Assembly (NCBI GenBank): GCA_019119085.1
Contig: DWXT01000069.1
Location: forward strand, 1-48,025
Length of the DNA stretch: 48,025 nt
Origin: Flavonifractor avistercoris
GTDB taxonomy: Bacteria > Bacillota > Clostridia > Oscillospirales > Oscillospiraceae
Direction of reading: 5' to 3'
Below, one piece after another: positions 7,657 to 16,956 of the stretch. How positions within the stretch are numbered: position 1 is the first letter of the stretch; every line of letters begins with the position of its first letter. The notes below the pieces were generated by a model. The model saw only the letters and a list, made by a program, of their open reading frames with translations, had not been told where the DNA came from and did not search any database. Both the position numbers and the translations under genes were made by a program.

Positions 7657-9090
7657 ATGAATGTCAAGAGCGTCGAAAAAAAGGAGAAGAGCACCGTCGA
7701 GCTGGTCATCGAGATCGGCAAGGAGGAGTTCGAGGCCGCCGTTGAGAAGGTCTATAAGAAGCAGCGCGGCAAGATCACTGTCCCCGGCTTCCGCAAGGGC
7801 AAGGCCCCCCGGAAGATCATCGAGGGCATGTACGGCTCCGGTGTGTTCTATGAAGACGCCATCAACGATCTGTATCCCGAGGCCTACACCCAGGCCGTGG
7901 AGCAGGAGAAGCTGGACACCGTGTCCTGGCCCAATGTGGAGGTGCTGGACGTGGGCAAGGACGGCCTGACCTTCAAGGCCACCGTCACCGTCCGCCCCGA
8001 GGTGAAGCTGGGCGAGTACAAGGGCCTCACTGCTGAGAAGAACGAGGTCACCATCACCGACGAGGACATCGAGGGTGAGCTCAAGCCCTTCATCAACCGC
8101 GCCACCCGCATGGTCACCGTGGAGCGGGAGGCCAAGGAGGGCGACACCGTGGTGATCGACTTCGAGGGCTTCCTGGACGGCACCCCCTTCGACGGCGGCA
8201 AGGCCGAGGGCCACAGCCTGGAGCTGGGCTCCGGTTCCTTCATCCCCGGCTTTGAGGAGCAGCTGGTGGGCACCAAGGCCGGCGACGAGAAGGATTTGGA
8301 TGTCACCTTCCCCGAGGACTACCACGCCGCCGAGCTGGCCGGCAAGCCCGTGGTCTTCAAGGTGAAGGTTCACGAGGTGAAGGAGAAGCAGCTGCCCCAG
8401 GTGGACGACGAGTTCGCCAAGGACGTGTCCGAGTTTGACACCCTGGCCGACTTCAAGAAGGATCTGGGCGACAAGCTGAAGGAGCGCCGGGAGTCCCAGG
8501 CCCAGCGGGACTTCGAGGCCGCGCTGATGGAGCAGGTCATGTCCAACATGGAGGTGGAGATCCCCGACGCCATGGTGGACTATGAGGCTGACCAGCTGGT
8601 CAACGACATGGCCCAGCGCATCCAGGCCCAGGGCATCCCCTTTGAGCAGTACCTGTCCATGATGGGCATGACCGTGGACATGATGCGGGAGCAGGCCAAG
8701 GCCGCCGCCATGGAGCGGGTGCGCCGCGACCTGGCCCTGGGCGCCATCGTGGCCGCCGAGAACATCACCGTCTCCGACGAGGAGATCGAGGAGGAGTACA
8801 AGCGCCTGGCCGAGCAGTACCACATGGAGCTGGACAAGGTGAAGGAGGCCGTGGACGCCGAGGGCATCCGCAAGGAGCAGAGCTACCACAAGGCCGAGCA
8901 CGTGGTCTATGACAGCGCCAAGGTGGGCAAGGCCCCCGCCAAGAAGAAGGCTTCCTCCAAGAAGAAGGCCGAGGACGCCGCCGAGGGCGAGGAGAAGCCC
9001 AAGAAGACCACCCGCAAGACCACCAAGAAGAAGGCGGAGGAGCCTGCCGAGGCCGCCGAGGAGAAGGCTGAGGAGAAAACCGAGGAATAA
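7657..9090 (+). CDS. tig: Trigger factor
   Basis: A 477-residue ribosome-associated chaperone and prolyl isomerase. The ribosome-binding signature GFRKGKAP is at 44-51, the FKBP-type isomerase domain at about 160-243, and the helical C-terminal chaperone domain at 250-420. Residues 422-477 form an extra low-complexity tail rich in Lys, Ala and Glu, with KKKASSKKK and TTRKTTKKK blocks followed by an acidic end. Well-studied trigger factors (about 430 aa) lack it. The start follows AGGAGG. The 116-bp gap upstream holds a -10-like TATAAA (7580-7585) without a convincing -35. clpP, clpX and lon follow, the common quality-control order. Confidence 0.96.
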   Translation: MNVKSVEKKEKSTVELVIEIGKEEFEAAVEKVYKKQRGKITVPGFRKGKAPRKIIEGMYGSGVFYEDAINDLYPEAYTQAVEQEKLDTVSWPNVEVLDVGKDGLTFKATVTVRPEVKLGEYKGLTAEKNEVTITDEDIEGELKPFINRATRMVTVEREAKEGDTVVIDFEGFLDGTPFDGGKAEGHSLELGSGSFIPGFEEQLVGTKAGDEKDLDVTFPEDYHAAELAGKPVVFKVKVHEVKEKQLPQVDDEFAKDVSEFDTLADFKKDLGDKLKERRESQAQRDFEAALMEQVMSNMEVEIPDAMVDYEADQLVNDMAQRIQAQGIPFEQYLSMMGMTVDMMREQAKAAAMERVRRDLALGAIVAAENITVSDEEIEEEYKRLAEQYHMELDKVKEAVDAEGIRKEQSYHKAEHVVYDSAKVGKAPAKKKASSKKKAEDAAEGEEKPKKTTRKTTKKKAEEPAEAAEEKAEEKTEE

Positions 9091-9185
9091 GCTGCCAGCG
9101 GACGGGCATACTGTTGTGTGAGCCTGCCCGTCCCCGGCGGGATGGCCGGAACGTTCCGACATCAAAAAAAGGAGATCCTATTACC

Positions 9186-9767
9186 ATGAGCTTAGTACCC
9201 TATGTAGTGGAGCAGACCAACCGCGGCGAGCGCTCTTACGACATCTTCTCCCGCCTGCTGAACGACCGCATTGTCTTCCTGGGGGAGGAGGTCAACGCCA
9301 CCACGGCCAGCCTGGTGGTGGCCCAGCTGCTGTATCTGGAGGCCCAGGATCCCGACAAGGACATCCAGTTCTACATCAACAGCCCCGGCGGCTCGGTGAC
9401 CGACGGCATGGCCATCTATGACACGATGCAGTACATCAAGTGCGACGTGTCCACCATCTGCATCGGCATGGCCGCCAGCATGGGCGCCTTCCTGCTCTCC
9501 TCCGGCGCCAAGGGCAAGCGCCTGGCCCTGCCCAACGCGGAGATTATGATCCACCAGCCCTCCGCCGGCACCCAGGGACAGATCACCGACATGGCCATTC
9601 ACCTGAAGCGCCTGGAGATCATCAAGAAGCGCATGAACAAGATCCTGAGTGAGAACACCGGCAAGCCGCTGGAGGTGGTCACCGCCGACTGTGAGCGGGA
9701 CAACTTCATGTCCGCGGAGGAGGCCATGGAGTACGGCCTCATTGACAAAGTCATCTATAAGCGATAA
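9186..9767 (+). CDS. clpP: ATP-dependent Clp protease proteolytic subunit
   Basis: 193 residues with catalytic S98 (GMAASMGAF), H123 (MIHQP) and D172 (ERDNF), plus the conserved INSPGGS segment. ClpP forms tetradecameric chambers fed by ClpX, encoded next. The ATG at 9186 is preceded by AAAAAAAGGAG; upstream in-frame codons lack a ribosome binding site. A hairpin lies between clpP and clpX. Confidence 0.98.
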   Translation: MSLVPYVVEQTNRGERSYDIFSRLLNDRIVFLGEEVNATTASLVVAQLLYLEAQDPDKDIQFYINSPGGSVTDGMAIYDTMQYIKCDVSTICIGMAASMGAFLLSSGAKGKRLALPNAEIMIHQPSAGTQGQITDMAIHLKRLEIIKKRMNKILSENTGKPLEVVTADCERDNFMSAEEAMEYGLIDKVIYKR

Positions 9768-9774
9768 AATTCCA

Positions 9775-9811
9775 CAAAGGGAGCGGGGAAGCCAACGTCC
9801 CGCTCCCTTTG
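9775..9811 (+). terminator. Hairpin between clpP and clpX
   Basis: A 13-bp stem, CAAAGGGAGCGGG (9775-9787) with 9799-9811, and an 11-nt loop. It is not followed by a U-tract, so it more likely reduces or stabilises transcription between the two genes than fully ends it. Confidence 0.5.
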
Positions 9812-9837
9812 AGTTCAAGAGACTGAGGTAGCACAAC

Positions 9838-11154
9838 ATGCCAAAAAATGACGAGCACAAGTCTGTCCGCTGCTCCTTCTGCGGCAAGCACCAGGAGCAG
9901 GTGGCCCGCATCATCGCCGGGCCCGGGGCCTATATCTGCAATGAGTGCGTCCACCTGTGCATGAGCATCCTGGACGACACCTACGATCCGGAGGAGCCCT
10001 TCAGCCCCGACATCCCCGACGTGATCCCCACCCCCCACGAGATCCGGACGGTACTGGACGAGTATATCATCGGGCAGGAGGACGCCAAGGTGGCCCTGTC
10101 CGTGGCGGTGTACAACCACTATAAGCGCATCTACTTCGGCGGCGGGGAGGACGTGGAGCTCCAGAAGAGCAACATCCTGCTCATGGGCCCCACCGGCTGC
10201 GGCAAGACCCTGTTTGCCCAGACCCTGGCCCGGATTCTGAAGGTGCCCTTCGCCATTGCCGACGCCACCACTCTTACCGAGGCCGGCTACGTGGGCGACG
10301 ACGTGGAGAACATCCTCCTGCGCCTGGTGCAGGCCGCCGACTACGACATCGAGCTGGCGGAGCGGGGCATCATCTACGTGGACGAGATCGACAAGATCGC
10401 CCGCAAGAGCGAGAACACCTCCATCACCCGGGATGTGTCCGGCGAGGGCGTGCAGCAGGCCCTGCTGAAGATCCTGGAGGGCACCGTTGCCAACGTGCCG
10501 CCCCAGGGCGGCCGGAAGCACCCCCACCAGGAGTTCATCCAGATCAACACCAAAAATATCCTCTTCATCTGCGGCGGCGCCTTCGACGGGATGGAGAAGA
10601 TCATCGAGCAGCGCCTGGACAAGAAGACCATCGGCTTCGGCGCCGACATCAAGACCAAGGGGGAGCGGGACACCACCTCTGTGCTCAAGCAGGTGCAGCC
10701 CCACGATCTGCTGAAGTTTGGCATCATCCCCGAGCTGGTGGGCCGTCTTCCGGTGATCACCACCCTCAGCGCCCTGGACAAGGGCCAGCTGGTGCGCATC
10801 CTCACCGAGCCCAAGAACGCCCTGGTGAAGCAGTACCAGAAGCTGCTGGAGTATGATATGGTGGATCTGAGCTTTGACACCCAGGCCCTGGAGGCCGCTG
10901 CCGACAAGGCCATTGAGCGGGGCATCGGCGCCCGCGGCCTGCGGGCCGTGCTGGAGGAGGTCATGACCCAGCTGATGTACGACGTGCCCTCTGATCCCAC
11001 CATCGCCAAGGTGACCATCACGGAGGAGAGCGTGAAGGATCACGCGCCGCCGAAGATTGAGCGCGATCCCAGCCGCACCCAGCGGCCCCGGCTGGGCGGC
11101 GCCTCGCTCCATGCGGAGCAGGGCGGCGCTGTGCCCAAGGGGAACGTATCTTAA
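9838..11154 (+). CDS. clpX: ATP-dependent Clp protease ATP-binding subunit ClpX
   Basis: 438 residues. The N-terminal zinc finger has C12, C15, C34 and C37. The AAA+ core has Walker A GPTGCGKT (117-124) and Walker B VDEID (181-185), followed by the ClpP-contacting IGF loop (KKTIGFGAD). ClpX unfolds tagged proteins and delivers them to ClpP. The C-terminal 30 residues are a basic, low-complexity extension. No CtsR-type operator was recognised upstream. Confidence 0.98.
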   Translation: MPKNDEHKSVRCSFCGKHQEQVARIIAGPGAYICNECVHLCMSILDDTYDPEEPFSPDIPDVIPTPHEIRTVLDEYIIGQEDAKVALSVAVYNHYKRIYFGGGEDVELQKSNILLMGPTGCGKTLFAQTLARILKVPFAIADATTLTEAGYVGDDVENILLRLVQAADYDIELAERGIIYVDEIDKIARKSENTSITRDVSGEGVQQALLKILEGTVANVPPQGGRKHPHQEFIQINTKNILFICGGAFDGMEKIIEQRLDKKTIGFGADIKTKGERDTTSVLKQVQPHDLLKFGIIPELVGRLPVITTLSALDKGQLVRILTEPKNALVKQYQKLLEYDMVDLSFDTQALEAAADKAIERGIGARGLRAVLEEVMTQLMYDVPSDPTIAKVTITEESVKDHAPPKIERDPSRTQRPRLGGASLHAEQGGAVPKGNVS

Positions 11155-11225
11155 ACACATCCGGCGGGGCGGGGGCGGTGCCCTCGCCCTGCTTTGGTTT
11201 CAACTCCGGAAGGGAGGGAGACGCC

Positions 11226-13631
11226 ATGGAAACCAATCTGCAAAAGACCATGCCCGCCCTGGCGCTGCGGGGGCTGACGGTCTTCCCCAACATGCTGCTC
11301 CACTTTGACGTGGGCCGGGCGGCCTCCATCAAGGCCCTGGACGAGTCCATGGGCTCCGGCCAGCCCATTTTCCTGGTGGCCCAGCGGGATCTGGCCGTGG
11401 AGGATCCGCAGGAGAAAGACCTTTACAGTGTCGGCACCGTCTGCAATGTGCGCCAGCTCCTCCGCCTGCCCGGCGACAATGTGCGGGTGATGGTGGAGGG
11501 CCTGAGCCGGGGCCGCCTGCTGGAGATGACCCAGACCGAGCCCTATCTGGCCGCCCGGGTGGAGGAGCTCCCCGCCGAGCAGCCGGTGCGCCGCTCCGCC
11601 CGGACGGAGGCGCTGATCCGCCAGACCTACGAGCTCTTTGAGTCCTTCATCGAGCTGGCCCCCAAGATGACCCCCGACATCCTTCTGTCGGTGCTGTCCA
11701 GCGAGGACCCCGGCTACATCGCCGACTACATCGCCCAGAACCTGCCCATGCGCACCGGCGACAAGCAGGCCATCCTGGAGGAGCTGCGGCCGGTGCGCCG
11801 GCTGGAGCGCCTGTGCCAGAGCCTCCGCCGGGAGGTGGAGATCCTGGAGATGGAGCAGGAGCTCCAGGGCAAGGTGCGGGAGCAGCTCACCCGCAGCCAG
11901 CGGGACTATGTCCTGCGGGAGCAGATGAAGGTGATCCAGCAGGAGCTGGGGGAGGACGGCGCGGGAGGCGACAGCGAGCTGGCCGAGTACCGCCAGCGCA
12001 TCGCCGGGGCAAAGCTGCCCCGGGAGGTGGCGGACAAGCTGAACAAAGAGGTAGGCCGCCTGGAGAAGCAGCCCTTCGGTTCCGCCGAGGCCAGCGTCAT
12101 CCGGGGCTATCTGGACACGGTGCTGGAGCTGCCCTGGGGGAAGAAGACGAAGGAGCGGGTGGACGTGGCGGCTGCGCGGAAGGTGCTGGACGCCGACCAC
12201 TTCGGCCTGGACAAGGTGAAGGAGCGCATCCTGGAGTTCCTAGCTGTCAAGCAGCTCGCCCCCCAGTTGAGGGGGCAGATCCTCTGCCTGGTGGGCCCGC
12301 CCGGCGTGGGCAAGACCTCCATCGCCATGAGTATGGCCAGGGCTGTCAACCGGAAGCTCTCCCGCATCTCCCTGGGCGGCGTCCACGACGAGGCGGAGAT
12401 CCGCGGCCACCGCAAGACCTACGTGGGGGCCATGCCCGGCCGCATCATCGCCGCGGTGCGGCAGGCGGGCACCTGCAACCCCCTGCTGCTGCTGGACGAG
12501 ATCGACAAGCTGGGCAGCGACCAGCGGGGGGATCCCGCATCCGCCCTGCTGGAGGTGCTGGACGCCGAGCAGAACAGCACTTTCCGGGATCACTACCTGG
12601 AGGTGCCCTTCGACCTGTCCGACGTGCTCTTCATCACCACCGCCAATACCCTGGACACCATCCCCCGGCCCCTGCTGGACCGGATGGAGGTCATTGAGCT
12701 GACCAGCTACACCGACGAGGAGAAGCTGCAGATCGCCAAGCGGCACCTGCTGCCCCGTGAGCGCAAGCGCCACGGCCTGCGGGCCGGCCAGCTCAAGCTC
12801 ACCGACGACGCCATCCGGGAGGTAATCCGGGGCTACACCCGGGAGTCCGGCGTGCGCATCCTGGAGCGGCGGCTGGCCGCCCTGTGCCGCAAGGCCGCCA
12901 TGCGTGTGGTTTCAGATGGTGTAAAGTCTGTCCACGTGACAGGAGACAACGTGGAGGAGTACCTGGGCGTCCGCCGCTACCATCCGGAGCGCCTGCCCCG
13001 CACGGAGCAGGTGGGGGTGGTCAACGGCCTGGCCTGGACGAGTGTGGGCGGCGAGATCCTGGAGGTGGAGGCGGCTGTGGTGCCCGGCACCGGCAAGGTG
13101 GAGCTCACCGGCAATCTGGGGGACGTGATGAAGGAGTCCGCCCACGCCGCCCTGTCCTATATCCGGGGACGGGCCGCCGCCCTGGGCCTGCCGGAGGACT
13201 TTTACCAGAAGAAGGATATCCATGTCCACTTCCCGGAGGGGGCCGTGCCCAAGGACGGGCCCTCCGCCGGCATTGCCATCACCACCGCCATGGTGTCCGC
13301 CCTTACCGGCGCCCCGGTGCGGCGGGAGATCGCCATGACAGGCGAAGTCACCTTACGGGGCCGCGTGCTGCCCATCGGCGGGCTGAAGGAAAAGACCATG
13401 GCCGCCTACCGCAGCGGCATCAAGACCGTGTTCCTGCCGGCGGACAATCTGCCGGATCTGGAGGACATCGACCCCACGGTTCGCGCCGCCCTGCGCTTCG
13501 TGCCGGTGGAGCAGGTGGACACAGTGCTGGCCGAGGCACTGGAGCAGGCCGGCCAGACCGCTGCCCCCGATCTGCCCCGCCCGCATCAGAGCACGGTGGC
13601 CGGCCGGGAAGTGCCCACCTTCCGACAGTGA
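11226..13631 (+). CDS. lon: ATP-dependent Lon protease
   Basis: 801 residues: an N-terminal substrate-binding domain (about 10-200), a coiled coil, an AAA+ module with Walker A GPPGVGKT (357-364), and a C-terminal Ser-Lys protease domain with S680 in KDGPSAG and the lysine in GGLKEK (718-723). This is the LonA architecture. The ATG at 11226 follows GGAAGGGAGGGAG; an in-frame ATG at 11178 lacks such a site. engB follows 12 bp downstream. Confidence 0.97.
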   Translation: METNLQKTMPALALRGLTVFPNMLLHFDVGRAASIKALDESMGSGQPIFLVAQRDLAVEDPQEKDLYSVGTVCNVRQLLRLPGDNVRVMVEGLSRGRLLEMTQTEPYLAARVEELPAEQPVRRSARTEALIRQTYELFESFIELAPKMTPDILLSVLSSEDPGYIADYIAQNLPMRTGDKQAILEELRPVRRLERLCQSLRREVEILEMEQELQGKVREQLTRSQRDYVLREQMKVIQQELGEDGAGGDSELAEYRQRIAGAKLPREVADKLNKEVGRLEKQPFGSAEASVIRGYLDTVLELPWGKKTKERVDVAAARKVLDADHFGLDKVKERILEFLAVKQLAPQLRGQILCLVGPPGVGKTSIAMSMARAVNRKLSRISLGGVHDEAEIRGHRKTYVGAMPGRIIAAVRQAGTCNPLLLLDEIDKLGSDQRGDPASALLEVLDAEQNSTFRDHYLEVPFDLSDVLFITTANTLDTIPRPLLDRMEVIELTSYTDEEKLQIAKRHLLPRERKRHGLRAGQLKLTDDAIREVIRGYTRESGVRILERRLAALCRKAAMRVVSDGVKSVHVTGDNVEEYLGVRRYHPERLPRTEQVGVVNGLAWTSVGGEILEVEAAVVPGTGKVELTGNLGDVMKESAHAALSYIRGRAAALGLPEDFYQKKDIHVHFPEGAVPKDGPSAGIAITTAMVSALTGAPVRREIAMTGEVTLRGRVLPIGGLKEKTMAAYRSGIKTVFLPADNLPDLEDIDPTVRAALRFVPVEQVDTVLAEALEQAGQTAAPDLPRPHQSTVAGREVPTFRQ

Positions 13632-13643
13632 GGACGTGATAGG

Positions 13644-14243
13644 ATGCGAGTGAATTTACAGAAGGCGGAGTTTGTGCGCTCCGCCGCCAAGGCCGCCGAT
13701 TTCCCCCGGGATCGGCTGCCCCAGGTGGCCTTTGCCGGGCGGTCAAACGTGGGGAAGTCGTCGGTGATCAACCGGCTGCTCAACCGGAAGAACTTCGCCC
13801 GGGTGGGGGCGGCGCCGGGCAAGACCACCCATATCAACTATTTCCTCATCGACGGGGCCTTCTATCTGGTGGATCTGCCGGGCTACGGCTATGCCAAGGT
13901 GTCCCAGGCGGAGAAGGCCCGGTGGGGGCGGCTCATGGAGGAGTGGTTTGCCGACAGCTCCCTCATGACTCTGGGTCTGCAGATCGTGGACGCCCGGCAC
14001 AAGCCCACGGCGGACGACTGCACCATGGCGGCGTTTTTCAAGAACAGCGGCCGCCCCTTCGCCGTGGTGGCCAATAAGCTGGACAAGCTGCGCAAAAGCG
14101 ACATCGAGCCCAATCTGGCCCGGATCCGGGAAACCCTGGAGCTGGATGAGTCTGTCAGGCTGATCCCCTTTTCGGCAGAGAAGGGGGACGGGAAGCAGGA
14201 ACTGCTGGATCTGATTCTGGAGCATGCGGAGGGGAGTTTATGA
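13644..14243 (+). CDS. engB: Ribosome biogenesis GTP-binding protein EngB (YsxC)
   Basis: A 199-residue TRAFAC GTPase with G1 GRSNVGKSS, G3 DLPGYG and G4 NKLDK. YsxC/EngB is needed for late 50S assembly. The lon-engB order is common in Bacillota. Its last codons overlap the FAH-family gene as ATGA. Confidence 0.95.
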   Translation: MRVNLQKAEFVRSAAKAADFPRDRLPQVAFAGRSNVGKSSVINRLLNRKNFARVGAAPGKTTHINYFLIDGAFYLVDLPGYGYAKVSQAEKARWGRLMEEWFADSSLMTLGLQIVDARHKPTADDCTMAAFFKNSGRPFAVVANKLDKLRKSDIEPNLARIRETLELDESVRLIPFSAEKGDGKQELLDLILEHAEGSL

Positions 14244-15007
14244 AGTACGTAAAAATCCTTCGGGATGGGAAAGGCGTCTGGGGCGTCCTCCACGGCGATC
14301 TGGTTCGCACGCTGGAGGTTCCGCCCTTTGAAGAACTCCGCTATGACGGGGAGAGCCTGCCGCTGGAGGCCTGCCGCCTGCTGGCCCCCTGCGAGGCCAC
14401 CAAGATTGTCTGTGTGGGCAAGAACTATTACGACCACATTGAGGAGATGCGCTCCATGTTCGACGCATCCCACAACCCGGAGAGGCCCACTTTGTTCCTG
14501 AAGGCGCCCAACGCCCTCAATGCCCACCTGGGGACGGTTCACGCCCCCGATTTTGTGGGCCGTCTGGACTATGAAGGGGAGCTGGGCGTGGTGATGAAGC
14601 GCCGGGCCAAGGACGTGCCGGCGGAGCGGGCCATGGACTATGTCCTGGGCTTCACCTGTCTCAACGACGTCACCGCCCGCGATATCCAGAAGTCCGATGG
14701 ACAGTGGGCCCGGGGCAAGAACATGGACGGCTTTGCACCCATGGGCCCGGTGGTCACCGACGAGGTGGATCCCGCCAGCCTGGACATCCGCACCCTGCTG
14801 AACGGGGAGGTGGTGCAGCAGAGCAATACCAGCCTGCTCATCACCAGCGTCCCGGAGATCATCGCCTTCATCACCGCGTCCATGACCCTGGAGCCCGGCG
14901 ACGTGATCGCTACCGGCACCCCCGCCGGTGTGGGCCCCATGCATCCCGGCGACACGGTGGAGGTGGAGATCCAGGGCATCGGCACCCTGCGCAGCCGGAT
15001 TGTGTGA
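14240..15007 (+). CDS. Fumarylacetoacetate hydrolase (FAH) family protein
   Basis: 255 residues with a short N-terminal domain and an FAH catalytic core from about residue 60: VGKNYYDH, the metal-binding YEGELGVV (E-x-E), NDVTARDIQ and the terminal GTPAGVGP motif. Members include acylpyruvate hydrolases, oxaloacetate decarboxylases and 2-hydroxyhepta-2,4-diene-1,7-dioate isomerases. No catabolic neighbours narrow the substrate, and a housekeeping FAHD1-like oxaloacetate/acylpyruvate role is only inference. It overlaps engB by 4 bp and is followed by a new promoter for rex. Confidence 0.9.
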   Translation: MKYVKILRDGKGVWGVLHGDLVRTLEVPPFEELRYDGESLPLEACRLLAPCEATKIVCVGKNYYDHIEEMRSMFDASHNPERPTLFLKAPNALNAHLGTVHAPDFVGRLDYEGELGVVMKRRAKDVPAERAMDYVLGFTCLNDVTARDIQKSDGQWARGKNMDGFAPMGPVVTDEVDPASLDIRTLLNGEVVQQSNTSLLITSVPEIIAFITASMTLEPGDVIATGTPAGVGPMHPGDTVEVEIQGIGTLRSRIV

Positions 15008-15016
15008 CCGGCGGCG

Positions 15017-15045
15017 TTGACAGCGCCGGGTATTTTGGGTAAACT
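15017..15045 (+). promoter_or_regulatory. Sigma-A promoter of rex
   Basis: Consensus TTGACA (15017-15022), 17-bp spacer, TAAACT (15040-15045). No Rex-type TTGTTAA/TTAACAA palindrome was seen around it. Confidence 0.78.
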
Positions 15046-15088
15046 GAGAGGGACGGACAGAGCTTCGCACGGGAAGAGGGATACAAGC

Positions 15089-15721
15089 ATGAGAAAAGAT
15101 AAGGTGTCCAGTGCCGTGATCCGGCGGCTTCCCCGGTACTACCGGCACCTGAACGATCTGTATCTGGCGGGGGTAGAGCGCATTTCCTCCAACGCCCTGG
15201 GCAGATCCATGGGCCTGACGGCCTCCCAGATCCGGCAGGATCTCTCCTGCTTCGGGGAGTTCGGACAGCAGGGCTATGGCTACAACGTGGAGAACCTGCG
15301 GGGGGAGATCTCCGAGATTCTGGGCATGAAGCGGGGGCACACCGCGGTGGTGGTGGGCGCGGGCAACCTGGGCCGTGCGCTGATTGAGAACTTCCATTTC
15401 GACCGCTCCGGCGTGAAGCTCATCGCCGCCTTTGACATCGCCCCGCCGCTGGTGGGGCAGGAGTTTTCCGGCACTGCCATCCACCACGTGGATCAGCTGG
15501 AGCGATACCTGAGTCAGAATCCGGCCAGCATCGGGGTGCTTACCGTGCCCCGGGGGGTGGCCAATCAGATCGCCGGACGTCTGGTGGCCTGCGGCGTGAA
15601 GGGGATCTGGAACTTCACCAACATTGAGCTGAACCTGAACGCGCCGGGGGTTGTGGTTGAAAATGTCCACTTTGCCGACAGCCTGCTGGCCCTGAACTAC
15701 ATGATTTCGGAGGCGCCATGA
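15089..15721 (+). CDS. rex: Redox-sensing transcriptional repressor Rex
   Basis: A 210-residue NADH/NAD+-responsive repressor. The N-terminal winged helix has AVIRRLPRYYRHLNDL and SNALGRSMGLTASQIRQDLS; the Rossmann domain carries GAGNLGRAL. Rex represses fermentation and reductant-disposal genes until NADH rises. The ATG at 15089 follows GGAAGAGGG; an in-frame ATG at 15017 would overlap the promoter. The stop overlaps the next start as ATGA. Confidence 0.97.
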   Translation: MRKDKVSSAVIRRLPRYYRHLNDLYLAGVERISSNALGRSMGLTASQIRQDLSCFGEFGQQGYGYNVENLRGEISEILGMKRGHTAVVVGAGNLGRALIENFHFDRSGVKLIAAFDIAPPLVGQEFSGTAIHHVDQLERYLSQNPASIGVLTVPRGVANQIAGRLVACGVKGIWNFTNIELNLNAPGVVVENVHFADSLLALNYMISEAP

Positions 15722-16836
15722 GACGACTTGCCGCGGGACTGCTGGCCCTCATTGTCCTCATCAGCTGCGCGGCGGTGTACGCCGCCAGTGGGGGAGAGAG
15801 CCTGATTACCCAGACCTATCTGGAGGAGACCTATGTGCCCGGCGTGCTGGAGCAGGCCCAGGCCCGGGTGGAGGAGAAGACCCAGAGCATCTATCAGTCG
15901 GCGTCCTCTGTATTGGAGGGTCGCCACAGCGCGTATCTGAACGGCGGAAGCTCCGCCTCCGCCCTTACGGATTACCGCTTCAAGGAGGGGGACGTGCTCA
16001 CCCTGCCCGCCGGCTCCGGCGTGCTGCTGCTGGCGGGGGGCGCCTCTGTCAGCACGGGGACTCTGGTGGACGTGACGGCCGGAGCCGCGCTGTCCGCCGG
16101 GGCCGCCCTGACCGCCCGCCACCGTGGCCTGGCGGCAGAGGGCGGCGGGACGGTGACCGTCACCTCCGACACCGCCGTGCTGAGTCTGGAGGGCACCTAT
16201 ACCATTGTCCCCGGCTCCAGGGTGGACTACAACGCCCTGGCCGATGCCCTGAGGGACATGGGCCTGTTCCAGGGCACCGGCACCGCCTACGGCTCCGGCT
16301 ATGATCTGGAGGTGGCCCCCACCCGGCTGGTGGGCCTGGTCATGTTCCTCCGCCTGATCGGGGAGGAGGGGGCCGCCCTGAGCAGCACGGCGGCCAACCC
16401 GTTTGTGGACACCCCGGCCTGGTGCGACCGCTATGTGGCCTATGCCTATGAGCAGGGCTATACCCAGGGGATCGGCCCCGGCCTGGACGGACGGCTCTAC
16501 TTCGGGGCCAACACCAATATCACGGCGGGGGAGTATGTGACCTTCCTGCTGCGGGCCCTGGGCTACACGGACAGCGGCGCCTCCCCGGATTTCACCTGGA
16601 GCACCGCCCTGGATCGCGCGGTGGAGCTGGATGTGCTCACCTCCGCCGAACGCACCGCCCTGAACAGCGGGAGCTTCCTGCGGGCACAGGTGGTTTACCT
16701 GTCCTACTTCGCCCTGTCCGCGCCCCTGAAGGACGGCAGCGGCATCCTGCTGGACAAGACGGCGGCCAGCAGCGGCGTGGACAAGAGCCAGCTGCAGGCC
16801 GTCATGGACGGCGTGGCTGTGTCCCGCCTGTCCTGA
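15718..16836 (+). CDS. Secreted protein with S-layer homology repeats
   Basis: 372 residues. A signal peptide is clear (basic start, hydrophobic 6-20, likely cleavage near AVYA at 19-22). Residues about 25-180 form a low-similarity N-terminal region rich in Gly/Ala/Thr. From about 180 there are SLH-like units; the clearest has NPFVDTPAW ... YVAYAYEQGYTQGIG and then ITAGEYVTFLLRALGY, typical of SLH domains that bind secondary wall polymer. The start is translationally coupled to rex, an unexpected partner for a cell-surface protein, and a terminator follows at 16852-16882. Function beyond surface attachment is unknown. Confidence 0.82.
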   Translation: MRRLAAGLLALIVLISCAAVYAASGGESLITQTYLEETYVPGVLEQAQARVEEKTQSIYQSASSVLEGRHSAYLNGGSSASALTDYRFKEGDVLTLPAGSGVLLLAGGASVSTGTLVDVTAGAALSAGAALTARHRGLAAEGGGTVTVTSDTAVLSLEGTYTIVPGSRVDYNALADALRDMGLFQGTGTAYGSGYDLEVAPTRLVGLVMFLRLIGEEGAALSSTAANPFVDTPAWCDRYVAYAYEQGYTQGIGPGLDGRLYFGANTNITAGEYVTFLLRALGYTDSGASPDFTWSTALDRAVELDVLTSAERTALNSGSFLRAQVVYLSYFALSAPLKDGSGILLDKTAASSGVDKSQLQAVMDGVAVSRLS

Positions 16837-16851
16837 ACATCCGCACCCAGT

Positions 16852-16882
16852 AAAAAGCCTCCCGGCTGACGGGGGGCTTTTT
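16852..16882 (+). terminator. Terminator after the SLH gene
   Basis: AAAAAGCCTCCC pairs with GGGGGGCTTTTT (one G-T pair) around a 7-nt loop, ending in five T. Confidence 0.9.
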
Positions 16883-16896
16883 GTATATTGTGCTCA

Positions 16897-16925
16897 TTGA
16901 CAACTGTTAGCAAGGAAACTAAAAT
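16897..16925 (+). promoter_or_regulatory. Sigma-A promoter of the marR-exporter operon
   Basis: Perfect TTGACA (16897-16902), 17-bp spacer, TAAAAT (16920-16925). The -35 box is overlapped by a palindromic operator-like site (16899-16911), which would allow repression by the encoded MarR protein. Confidence 0.85.
16899..16911 (+). promoter_or_regulatory. Putative MarR operator 1
   Basis: GACAACTGTTAGC, matching the inverted form of the perfect palindrome at 17440-17452 in 11 of 13 positions. It covers most of the -35 element and the start of the spacer. Confidence 0.6.
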
Positions 16926-16956
16926 AATACTGTTCAAACAAGGAGGTGAAGGGCGC

